Shown: positions 1-7,691 of the stretch, piece after piece | Position numbering within the stretch: position 1 is the first letter of the stretch | Layout of the letters: the number at the start of each line of letters is the position of its first letter | Position numbers and translations under genes: made by a program | The notes under the pieces: model-generated | What the model was told of the DNA's origin: nothing | What the model saw: only the letters and a program-made list of their open reading frames with translations | The model's database searches: none | Origin: Lachnospiraceae bacterium | GTDB taxonomy: Bacteria > Bacillota > Clostridia > Lachnospirales > Lachnospiraceae | Assembly (NCBI GenBank): GCA_017461725.1 | Contig: JAFTXG010000003.1 | Span: forward strand, 56,971-120,970 | Direction: 5' to 3' | Length of the DNA: 64,000 nt

Positions 1-399
1 CAGTTTGAGGTTATCGTTGAGGCGGAAAAGGATACCGAGCTCTGGGTCATTCCCTCCTGCATCTACAAGGAATTCATGAATGAATCCCTGCCCATCGCCA
101 CCTTCACCAACCAGCTGATCAGCAGCCGGTTCTCCGAGATCATGTGGCTGATGGATCAGATCATGTGGAAAAGCTTCGACAAGCGTCTGGCCGCATTTTT
201 GCTGGAGGAGAGCGCACTGGAAGGCTCCACCTCGCTGAAGATCACCCACGAAAAGATTGCGAATCATATGGGTACCGCCAGAGAGGTGGTTACCAGAATG
301 CTTCGGTATTTCCAGAGCGAGGAGCTGGTGAAGCTGACCAGAGGTGCAGTGGAACTGGTGGATGTGAAGGGGATGGAAAAGCTGATGGAGGAGGCATAA
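1..399 (+). CDS. Crp/Fnr family transcriptional regulator, C-terminal part
   Basis: The reading frame is open from the first base, so the N-terminus lies outside the window. What remains is the end of the cyclic-nucleotide-binding-like domain, the long dimerisation helix, and a Crp-type winged helix-turn-helix (ITHEKIANHMGTAREVVTRM, in the last third), which binds DNA. The effector domain is not visible, so the signal sensed is unknown. The gene ends 27 bases before a putative cation transporter on the same strand, so the two are probably cotranscribed; a link to metal or redox response is inference. Confidence 0.85.
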   Translation, partial: QFEVIVEAEKDTELWVIPSCIYKEFMNESLPIATFTNQLISSRFSEIMWLMDQIMWKSFDKRLAAFLLEESALEGSTSLKITHEKIANHMGTAREVVTRMLRYFQSEELVKLTRGAVELVDVKGMEKLMEEA

Positions 400-426
400 A
401 CCAATAGTTTTCCTGCTTGGAGGTAT

Positions 427-1049
427 ATGATGAACAATAAAAAAACAGGTACGAAAACCCTGTTCATGTCTGTCGTAATGAGTGCGCCCGGACCATTGAT
501 CATCGGACTGGGGCTGTTGGTCGGAAAAAGCTCGACGCAGATCGCCGATTTTATCCGCAGAAGCGCGGAGCTTCTCGGCATTATCATGGCATATATCATC
601 TACAAAATTACCACGAAGGACGAGGTCTGCGACACGGACAGAAAAAAGAGCGCCTGGAACGTTTTTCCAATCTTTTTGTGGGTTTTCTGATGTGCCTCGG
701 CGGCTCCCTCATGCTGTGGATCGCCTTTACCGCAAACAATACGGAAAAAGGCAATGTGATTCCCGGGCTGGTCATCGCTCTGCTCGGCGTTGTGGCAAAC
801 ACCCTCTTCTGGATGAAATATAGAAAGCTCAACAAAGTCGAGCCAAATGCAATCATTGCGGTTCAGGCACGCCTTTATCGCGCGAAAAGTCTTGTGGACA
901 GCTGCGTCTCCATCGCCCTGCTGTCCGTCGTACTTTTCCCCGCATCAGAAGTTTCTTACTATTTGGATCTGATCGGCTCCGTGGTCGTAGCGGTATATCT
1001 CATCTGGTGCGGTGTAAAAACCATTCTGGAGAGAATGAACCAAAGATAA
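427..1049 (+). CDS. Small CDF-like cation transporter, split by a -1 frameshift at a slippery site
   Basis: Two overlapping frames together make one protein of about 207 residues with several membrane helices, resembling the transmembrane part of cation diffusion facilitators (SAPGPLIIGLG at the start, RLERFSNLFVG after the shift). Frame 1 runs from 427 to a stop at 690, and the rest is in frame 3. The frames join naturally at 642-648, the heptamer A AAA AAG read in frame as A-AAA-AAG, the classic -1 slippery sequence. A short stem (TGGAA/TTCCA, 655-669) lies six bases downstream. Alternatives are a disabled gene or a sequencing error that lost one A in the run. The ribosome binding site is GGAGG at 419-423; the start is 427 or 430. 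No cytoplasmic metal-binding tail is present. Confidence 0.65.
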
Positions 1050-1071
1050 GCACTATAAGCTGTATGTCAAG

Positions 1072-1100
1072 ACCACCGGCTAAGCCGGTGGCTTATTTTT
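1072..1100. terminator. Intrinsic terminator after the cation transporter
   Basis: CCACCGGC and GCCGGTGG (1073-1080, 1084-1091) form an 8-bp stem with a 3-base loop, followed by CTTATTTTT. It closes the Crp/transporter unit; the opposite strand lacks an equally good T-run. Confidence 0.85.
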
Positions 1101-1164
1101 ACTGTGACACAAATAGAAAGCGCGAGAGATTGATCATTTTTCGGCGCTTTTCATAATTTCATTC

Positions 1165-2754
1165 TCACTTGCATAATCGAATCAAACGCTTAATTATGCC
1201 AATATTATCTTCTTCTGCAATTCTTGAATATCTATTTATACTATTTTTATATCCGGATGATGTGTAAACAATTTTTGTTTCGTCATCTATAAGTACTTCA
1301 ATTTCTTTAAAAACATCCAATCCATCCTCTTGTTTATACATACGAAGTGTATATTCATTTATTCCGTTTTTATATTCCATCAATACTGGAATATGCGTAG
1401 AAACTCCACCCACCAACAGAATATTAAAGGGCCCCTTTCTAATCCCCCTCTCATAGTAATAAATATCTTCATATTCAAAAAAATCGCTAAGCGAATTCTC
1501 GATAAATGCTGACCGGGTATAAATATTTCCATTACGAACTATCAAATAATCTATTTTACAAATCTCTGGATAGAAGTCGTTTTCATAATCTGATTTAAAG
1601 CAGGTATACTCAACATTAATATAACAAACATTTTTTCCATTTTTCACTGATTTAAACTCAAAATTCTCGTACAGCGTTTTTAATGGGTGAGACGTATACT
1701 CCTCTTTCGGAATCAATGGGGAAAATATCTGATCTAATATCACTTCTTTTTCCTGTTCTAATTCTCGATACTTTTTTTGATTTGACAGTATTCGTGTTTT
1801 GATCGGTTCCAACTCTTTTCCATGCTCACTACTGAGAATATCAAGCAGGTTAGTCTTTATCCGCTCGCTATAACGATTAAAATATTTTTCAAGTTCTGTC
1901 TTATCATCTTCAAAATTAAACAACCATACTTTAAGGCTCAATTGCTGCTTGTCTTTACTTCTCAATTTGTTTTGAGCAAAGAAATCAATTATAGTAGACT
2001 TGCATATTTGCCAAGCATTCTCCAGACCTTCATAATGATTATATCTTCGTATTACTGCCATTTGCATATAGATTTTTTCTAATCTATTTTTATACGCCAT
2101 AACTTGAACAAGCATTTCATTTTCCTTAATTAACGCTTTTTCTTGTTCTTCAAGCATACCCCAAAATCCACATACAAGATACCAGTTAAATAGCCAATAA
2201 CCATAATCAGCATGATAAACCAATTTCTGTATATCAGAAACAACAGTTCTCAAGAATTCCTCTTTTGTTCTCATTCCATACTTATAGTTAATTGAGTCCA
2301 CAATGCAATTCATCTGATTAAACCCCAAGAAAGGAGCAGATAATTCATTTATATATTCGTTTTCTCTTTTTAATCTTTCGTGTTCATCTGAAATTTCATC
2401 AAGAACCACCATATGAAAATCATTCAAATCACATTGATGATCCACCATGTATGAAAAAATTTTACACGCACGATAATGACCATTATACGACTCTTTCTGC
2501 ATTGCATAAATATAACAATTTTTTCTTAAACGATTCAAAGAAAGAAGTTCACTTAAGTGTTTTTTATACCTTTCTTGAAAATTCGAGGTTTGTCCTATAT
2601 AGAAAGGTATTATTTGGGTATCAGAAAAATTGTCTACATAAACCATGTATACGCCGGAGGTATTTTCATTTGTTTTTCTTGTAACTTCTTTGGAACTTTT
2701 GCATATAATACTTAAAATATCCCTTTTTGCCTTTTCAAACACATCTTTCGTCAT
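1165..2754 (-). CDS. GIY-YIG domain protein, orphan and AT-rich
   Basis: The protein has 529 residues. An N-terminal GIY-YIG nuclease fold is indicated by GVYMVY (about 34-39), FYIGQT (51-56), an arginine in ERYKKH (about 61-66) and a downstream acidic ENEYINEL. These are the usual catalytic-core residues of this family. The C-terminal 380 residues are charged, partly helical, and not recognised. The start was placed at the ATG at 2754 because GGGGAG precedes it; an upstream in-frame start lacks a site. Base composition is clearly more AT-rich than both neighbours and no partner gene is nearby, which suggests acquisition by transfer. The biological substrate is unknown. Confidence 0.7.
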   Translation of the reverse strand: MTKDVFEKAKRDILSIICKSSKEVTRKTNENTSGVYMVYVDNFSDTQIIPFYIGQTSNFQERYKKHLSELLSLNRLRKNCYIYAMQKESYNGHYRACKIFSYMVDHQCDLNDFHMVVLDEISDEHERLKRENEYINELSAPFLGFNQMNCIVDSINYKYGMRTKEEFLRTVVSDIQKLVYHADYGYWLFNWYLVCGFWGMLEEQEKALIKENEMLVQVMAYKNRLEKIYMQMAVIRRYNHYEGLENAWQICKSTIIDFFAQNKLRSKDKQQLSLKVWLFNFEDDKTELEKYFNRYSERIKTNLLDILSSEHGKELEPIKTRILSNQKKYRELEQEKEVILDQIFSPLIPKEEYTSHPLKTLYENFEFKSVKNGKNVCYINVEYTCFKSDYENDFYPEICKIDYLIVRNGNIYTRSAFIENSLSDFFEYEDIYYYERGIRKGPFNILLVGGVSTHIPVLMEYKNGINEYTLRMYKQEDGLDVFKEIEVLIDDETKIVYTSSGYKNSINRYSRIAEEDNIGIIKRLIRLCK

Positions 2755-3011
2755 TATGCTCCCCTTTTCTTTCTGTTTCAAGAATAAAGCAACCACTATT
2801 TAAATAATAGCACACCATGATTAATCATAAAAGACCAATCACCAAAACTTCCTACCATTTTGAGACATAACTTCTATTTCAAACACTGAATTAACTTATT
2901 ATACATCTCCATCAGCTATAATCAAAAAATGGCGACACAGTTATCCACTGCCTCGCCATCATTATTTCTTATTCTCTATTCAGCTATCGAACTTTCTTCC
3001 TACGCAAAATC

Positions 3012-3794
3012 TTACCCCAGCGCCACATCAAGCACCATCATCAGCGTGAATCCCACCGCGAAGAAGATCGTTCCCAGATGGGAGTGCTCTCCCTCAGACA
3101 TCTCCGGCACCAGCTCCTCCACCACCACATAGAGCATGGCTCCTGCGGAGAAGGCCAGCAGATAGGGCAGGATCGGAACCACCAGGTTGGCCAGCAGGAT
3201 CGTCACGATAGCACCGATGGGCTCGATCACACCGGAGATCACGCCGTAGCCGAAAGCCTTTCCCTGCTTCATCCCGCCGGATTTCAGTGGCATGGAGATG
3301 ATGGCTCCCTCGGGAAGATTCTGCAGGGCAATGCCTAAGGACAGCGCCAGCGCCGCCGCAAAGGAAATGCTCTCATTTCCCGTCAGCCAGCCGGCTACCA
3401 CCACGCCCACCGCCATGCCCTCGGGCAGATTGTGGAGGGCCACCGCAAAGACCATCATGGTGGACTTACCTAAATTACAAGGTTTTCCCTCGGGGCAATC
3501 ACTGTTGATATGCAGATGAGGGATCACACGGTCCAGTCCCATCAGAAACAAAAATCCCAGCCAGACGCCGATGAACGCCGGCAGAAACGCCAGCTTGCCC
3601 ATGTGCTCCGACTGATCCATGGCGGGGATGATCAGGCTCCAGATGGAGGCCGCCACCATCACGCCTGCGGCGAAGCCGCTGAGGGCGCGCTGCACGTTCA
3701 GGTTCATCTTTCCTTTTAAAAAGAACACACATCCGGCACCCACCACCGTGCCGAGGAACGGTAACAATATCGTAATCACAGTTTCCATATTCAT
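3012..3794 (-). CDS. ZIP family divalent metal transporter
   Basis: A 260-residue polytopic membrane protein of the ZIP (ZupT-like) family, which imports zinc or other divalent cations. Family signatures are clear: HNLPEGMAVG in the fourth helix and NLPEGA in the fifth, which form the metal-binding centre, plus VVEELVPE further on. A short histidine/cysteine-containing loop (HLHINSDCPEGKPC) lies before helix four. AAAGGAG precedes the ATG at 3794. It is a single-gene unit with a perfect palindrome 65 bases upstream, suggesting metal-dependent control. Metal specificity cannot be read from the sequence. Confidence 0.92.
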   Translation of the reverse strand: MNMETVITILLPFLGTVVGAGCVFFLKGKMNLNVQRALSGFAAGVMVAASIWSLIIPAMDQSEHMGKLAFLPAFIGVWLGFLFLMGLDRVIPHLHINSDCPEGKPCNLGKSTMMVFAVALHNLPEGMAVGVVVAGWLTGNESISFAAALALSLGIALQNLPEGAIISMPLKSGGMKQGKAFGYGVISGVIEPIGAIVTILLANLVVPILPYLLAFSAGAMLYVVVEELVPEMSEGEHSHLGTIFFAVGFTLMMVLDVALG

Positions 3795-3858
3795 ATCCGG
3801 GTCTCCTTTCAGCCGAGGTTGTCTATCTTGCCAAACAGTTAACTTTCCATTGATTTAC

Positions 3859-3876
3859 CGATAGTATATCCTATCG
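3859..3876. promoter_or_regulatory. Palindrome upstream of the ZIP transporter, probable operator
   Basis: CGATAG-TATATC-CTATCG is a perfect inverted repeat with 6-bp arms and a 6-bp spacer. On the minus strand its centre contains TATACT, a good -10 box, so a bound repressor would block the promoter. The regulator is not identified. Confidence 0.5.
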
Positions 3877-3911
3877 CTCAGATTTTTCTGTGACTATATC
3901 ACATTATGATC

Positions 3912-5465
3912 CTATTTTTCACACATACAGCGCTCCAGCTTCTCCGCCACGCTGGGATACCGGTTCATATCCGTGTGCGGAATAAACTTGGCCGCCTGCA
4001 TCCGGATCAGGAAGTCCGGTATCGATGCAAACTGTACGCAGTAGATGTGGTTCGCCAGATAATACACATCCTTCAGGCGCATGCGGTCCAGCAGAAGAAT
4101 CCGCGCTCCCTCCAGGGAAGTGTTGGAGATACAGGTGTATTTCTCTCTGGGCAGATCCGGGAAGATACCGATGGTGATGGCCGACTCCAGATCGGAGTGG
4201 GCCGTGAATGCGCCGGACAGGTAGCAATGGGCCAGCTCCGCCTCGCTGCAGCCCGCAGTCTCCATCAGACACTCGATCATGGTGTAAGCCGCCGCCTTCG
4301 TGTCCAGATACTGGTGAATATCGGTCTGGGAGAAAAACAGCGGTTCACCGCTCTTCGACTCCTCCGCCGTGGCGTAAACTGCCGCGTACTCCTGCTCCTC
4401 CTCCAGATAAATAATCCGGTCAGAAGCGCTCGGCTCCAGCGTCCCGGCAATATTGATCCAACCGTTCAGCCGCATCTGCGCCAGCAGATCGATGATGCCC
4501 GAGCCGCAGATGCCCACCGGCTTTTTACCGTCAATGGTCGTATAGCGCAGCTCGCTTCCGGTGATCTTTACGGTGTCGATGGCTCCGCTCTCGGCCCGCA
4601 TTCCGTAGCGGCTAATGTAGCCCTCCAACGCGGGGCCGGCTGCGCCGGCACCTGCCACCATCCACTCGTTATTTCCGATGACCAGCTCACCGTTGGTACC
4701 GATGTCAAAAAACAGGCTGGGCTCGTCATTTTTATGGATATCCAGCTTTAACAGACCACTGACAATATCTCCGCCCACATAGTTGGAGGCCGCCGGGATG
4801 ATGTAGAGCATGCCCTGAAACTTCATGCCCAGCTCACGGCCCCAGATCCAGCCCGGTGCACTTGTGACCGGTGCATAGGGGGAAGCGAACACCGTCCAGG
4901 CATTCAGCTTCAGCAGAAAATGGATCATGGTGGTATTTCCGGACACGATCATGACCGGACATTTGGCCGCGTCAATCCCGGTCTCTGCCGTCAGGCCCGC
5001 AATCAGGCGGTCAAAGGTCTCCGCCGTGGCCCGCTGAAGGTCCTCCACGTGGGCAGTGTCCTCCATAGTGTAGGTGATGCGGGTCAGAATATCAGTGCCG
5101 TAGGCAATCTGACCGCTCATCTCCCGCTTCCGGGCAATGACCTCTCCCGTATTCATATCCACCAGCTCCATGACAATGGTGGTGGAGCCGTAGTCCACCG
5201 CCAAACCATAGTGTGTCCCGCGGGTATCTCCGGGCTCCACCGCTGTGATCACCCAGTCAAACTCGCGGACAACCAAAGTCACCGTGACCGCAAATCCGCA
5301 GTCACGGCACATGGGATAGAGCTGCCCCATTACCTGAAGGGGCAGCTCCACATGTTCGTATCCAAGTTCATACAGCGCCTGCCTGATCCGCTGATGATCA
5401 CTGACCGGATCATCCTCCGTCGGCGGCGTGAGTTGTAAAAATACTTTTTCACTGAAAGCCTGCAT
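3912..5465 (-). CDS. RACo-like ASKHA protein lacking the 2Fe-2S domain
   Basis: The 517-residue protein matches the middle and C-terminal (ASKHA, DUF4445) parts of reductive activators of corrinoid proteins. Visible motifs are the linker KVFLQLTPP at the N-terminus, AVDYGSTTIVMELVD (ATPase phosphate-1 like), VSGNTTMIHF, FFDIGTNGELVIG, AGAGAAGPALEG and GICGSGIIDLL. Family members normally run to about 600 residues and begin with a ferredoxin-type 2Fe-2S domain with clustered cysteines; none is present here, and the 98 bases upstream do not encode one. No corrinoid methyltransferase lies nearby. The neighbour upstream on the same strand is a flavodiiron protein. Either the electron donor is separate or the gene is truncated. 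Confidence 0.75.
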   Translation of the reverse strand: MQAFSEKVFLQLTPPTEDDPVSDHQRIRQALYELGYEHVELPLQVMGQLYPMCRDCGFAVTVTLVVREFDWVITAVEPGDTRGTHYGLAVDYGSTTIVMELVDMNTGEVIARKREMSGQIAYGTDILTRITYTMEDTAHVEDLQRATAETFDRLIAGLTAETGIDAAKCPVMIVSGNTTMIHFLLKLNAWTVFASPYAPVTSAPGWIWGRELGMKFQGMLYIIPAASNYVGGDIVSGLLKLDIHKNDEPSLFFDIGTNGELVIGNNEWMVAGAGAAGPALEGYISRYGMRAESGAIDTVKITGSELRYTTIDGKKPVGICGSGIIDLLAQMRLNGWINIAGTLEPSASDRIIYLEEEQEYAAVYATAEESKSGEPLFFSQTDIHQYLDTKAAAYTMIECLMETAGCSEAELAHCYLSGAFTAHSDLESAITIGIFPDLPREKYTCISNTSLEGARILLLDRMRLKDVYYLANHIYCVQFASIPDFLIRMQAAKFIPHTDMNRYPSVAEKLERCMCEK

Positions 5466-5563
5466 ATATTCTCACTTCTGCGATGCCAAACACATCACAT
5501 CGCTTTCTATCGTCGTCATCCTTTTCTCACCTGTCATCAACTGACAAAGTCGTCAAATAACCC

Positions 5564-6721
5564 TCACTGCGCGCACAGCTCATCCGCCAGCGCGTTCAGC
5601 TGTGCGGTGCTCTCCTCGTTCAGCGCAGACATGATCTTCACGGTGGTGTCGGTGAAAGTAAGGTTTTTGCTCTTCTCGAACATGCCTCTCATCACCTTCG
5701 CCGCAGTAGGTGCCCAGCTGCCGTTCTCGATCAGCGCCACGGTGCGGTTGCTGTAGTTGCGCTCGGTCAGATGGTTGATGAACTCGCGCATGAAGGGGAA
5801 AATCTCCGCGTTATATGTAGTGGTGGCGAGAACCAGCTTGCTGTAGCGGAATGCATCCTCGACAGCCTCAGCCATGTCGCATCTCGCCAGGTCGGTCACC
5901 ACGATCTTCGGGCAGCCCTTCTCCTCCAGCTTCTGTGCCAGCTGCATCACTGCCTTCTCGGTGTTTCCATAAACAGAGGTGTAAGCGATCAGGATACCCT
6001 CCTCCTCGGGCTGGTAGCTGGACCAGATATTGTACAGGTTAAGATAATAACCCAGATTTTCCGTCAGAACAGGACCGTGCAGAGGGCAGATGATCTGAAT
6101 ATCCAGGCCGGAAGCCTTCTTCAGCAGAGTCTGCACCGGTGCGCCGTACTTGCCCACGATGCCGATGTAATAGCGTCTCGCCTCACACGCCCAGTCCTCC
6201 TCCACGTCGAGAGCGCCGAACTTTCCAAAGCCATCCGCGGAGAACAGTACCTTGTCGGTGCTGTCGTAGGACACGATAACCTCAGGCCAGTGAACCATGG
6301 GCGCGGTCACGAAGGTCAGCTCATGCTTGCCCAGCGAGAGGGTGGAACCCTCGCCCACCACGATCTGCCGGTCCGCAAAATCGGTGCCGAAGAAGTTTTT
6401 CATCATCGCAAATGCCTTCGCGGAGGAGACGATCTTCGCCTCGGGATAGGCCTTGACAAAGTTTGCAATATTTGCGGAGTGGTCGGGCTCCATGTGGTGA
6501 ACCACCAGATAGTCGGGAGTTCTGTCGCCGAGAACATTTTTCAGGTTCTCCAGCCACTCCTCGGTGAAGTTGGCGTCAACCGTGTCCATGATCGCGATCC
6601 TCTCATCCATGATCGCGTAGGAATTGTAGGACATGCCATTCGGCACCACATACTGACCCTCAAACAGGTCCACCTCATGGTCGTTGACTCCGATATATTT
6701 GATATCGTTGGTAATCATCAT
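5564..6721 (-). CDS. fprA: A-type flavodiiron protein (FprA-like O2/NO reductase)
   Basis: A 385-residue protein with an N-terminal metallo-beta-lactamase-like diiron domain (HHMEPDHS ligands near residue 80, MVHWPE near 145, CPLHGP near 225) followed by a flavodoxin domain beginning at IAYTSVYGNTEKAV. Such enzymes reduce oxygen to water, or NO to N2O, in the cytoplasm of anaerobes. The length is typical. The start is the ATG at 6721, because GAGG sits eight bases before it; a GTG nine bases upstream overlaps that site. A consensus promoter lies just upstream. The downstream RACo-like gene may be cotranscribed. Confidence 0.93.
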   Translation of the reverse strand: MMITNDIKYIGVNDHEVDLFEGQYVVPNGMSYNSYAIMDERIAIMDTVDANFTEEWLENLKNVLGDRTPDYLVVHHMEPDHSANIANFVKAYPEAKIVSSAKAFAMMKNFFGTDFADRQIVVGEGSTLSLGKHELTFVTAPMVHWPEVIVSYDSTDKVLFSADGFGKFGALDVEEDWACEARRYYIGIVGKYGAPVQTLLKKASGLDIQIICPLHGPVLTENLGYYLNLYNIWSSYQPEEEGILIAYTSVYGNTEKAVMQLAQKLEEKGCPKIVVTDLARCDMAEAVEDAFRYSKLVLATTTYNAEIFPFMREFINHLTERNYSNRTVALIENGSWAPTAAKVMRGMFEKSKNLTFTDTTVKIMSALNEESTAQLNALADELCAQ

Positions 6722-6757
6722 AATATACACCTCATTTTAATATTTGTATTCGAGGAA

Positions 6758-6786
6758 AGTATATCATTGATGGGAAGATTTTTCAA
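6758..6786 (-). promoter_or_regulatory. Promoter of the flavodiiron gene
   Basis: On the minus strand: TTGAAA, a 17-bp spacer, and TATACT preceded by TGA (extended -10). This is close to the vegetative sigma-factor consensus. Confidence 0.75.
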
Positions 6787-7019
6787 CCGGATGTATAATT
6801 GTCGGGGCAGAATTTTTGTTCTTTCTTCGGACCGGTATTTCCCCTCCTGTCAGCTGTCATCCATGTATGCTACCGATTGCCTTATCACACCCACTGTGCT
6901 AAAATCAAATAAATAAGGTTGGTCAAAAAGCATTCCCTTTTTCGCTGCACAGATTCTCCGAATTGACAAATAAAGTACAAATCTGCCTGCTAGACTGAAG
7001 CCAGAAAGGAGGGGGAAAC

Positions 7020-7691
7020 ATGAATTTACGCATACTGATCGCTGAGGATGAGCCGAAGCTATTGGAGGTGGTCTGCGACTATTTCCGCAGCAAGGGTGAT
7101 CATCCATTCCCCGCTAAGAACGGTCTGGAGGCGCTGTCTCTGGCCGAAACCACCGAATTTGACGGTGTCCTGCTGGACATTATGATGCCGGGGCTTAACG
7201 GTCTCTCCGTCTGCCGGGCACTCCGCAGACAGTCCGACGTGCCGATCGTCTTTCTGACCGCGCTCTCCGACGAGGAGGATAAACTGCTGGGCTACGAGCT
7301 GGGCGCGGACGATTATGTGACCAAACCATTCTCGCTGGCTGTGCTCTACGCAAAGGTCACCGCGCTCATCAACCGCAGCCGCGGCAATGTGCTGACCGGG
7401 GATCAGCTCACCGCCGGTGACATCCGCATTGTCCTCTCATCCCAGACCGTTTTTGTGCAGGGCAGGGAGGTCAGCCTGACACCCAAGGAGTATTCGCTCC
7501 TGCTCTGCCTGATGCGCAACCGCAATATGGTTTTAAGCCGCGAGCAGCTTCTGGTCAAATGCTGGGGCTACGACTACGAGGGTGAGTCTCGGGCTGTGGA
7601 CACCCACATCCGCCGTCTGAGAGATAAACTGGGGGATGCGGCGGATATGATCAGGACAGTGTTTAAATCGGGGTATAAACTGGAGGGGTGA
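7020..7691 (+). CDS. OmpR/PhoB family response regulator
   Basis: A 223-residue two-domain regulator. The receiver domain shows the acidic pair EDE near residue 9, the phospho-acceptor Asp in LLDIMMPG (about 52), the Thr/Ser position in FLTALSD and the Lys in VTKPFS. The C-terminal winged helix (SLTPKEYSLLLCLM to RRLRDKLGD) binds DNA. AGGAGGGGG lies upstream of the ATG. The stop codon overlaps the start of the histidine kinase gene, so the two are translationally coupled and form a two-component pair. Target genes are unknown; the hydrolase gene downstream is one candidate. Confidence 0.93.
   Translation: MNLRILIAEDEPKLLEVVCDYFRSKGDHPFPAKNGLEALSLAETTEFDGVLLDIMMPGLNGLSVCRALRRQSDVPIVFLTALSDEEDKLLGYELGADDYVTKPFSLAVLYAKVTALINRSRGNVLTGDQLTAGDIRIVLSSQTVFVQGREVSLTPKEYSLLLCLMRNRNMVLSREQLLVKCWGYDYEGESRAVDTHIRRLRDKLGDAADMIRTVFKSGYKLEG

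Noticed and set aside
3906..4751. Long open frames opposite the RACo-like gene and similar antisense frames elsewhere
   Set aside because: They are shadows of well-supported genes, lack ribosome binding sites and show no protein-family features.
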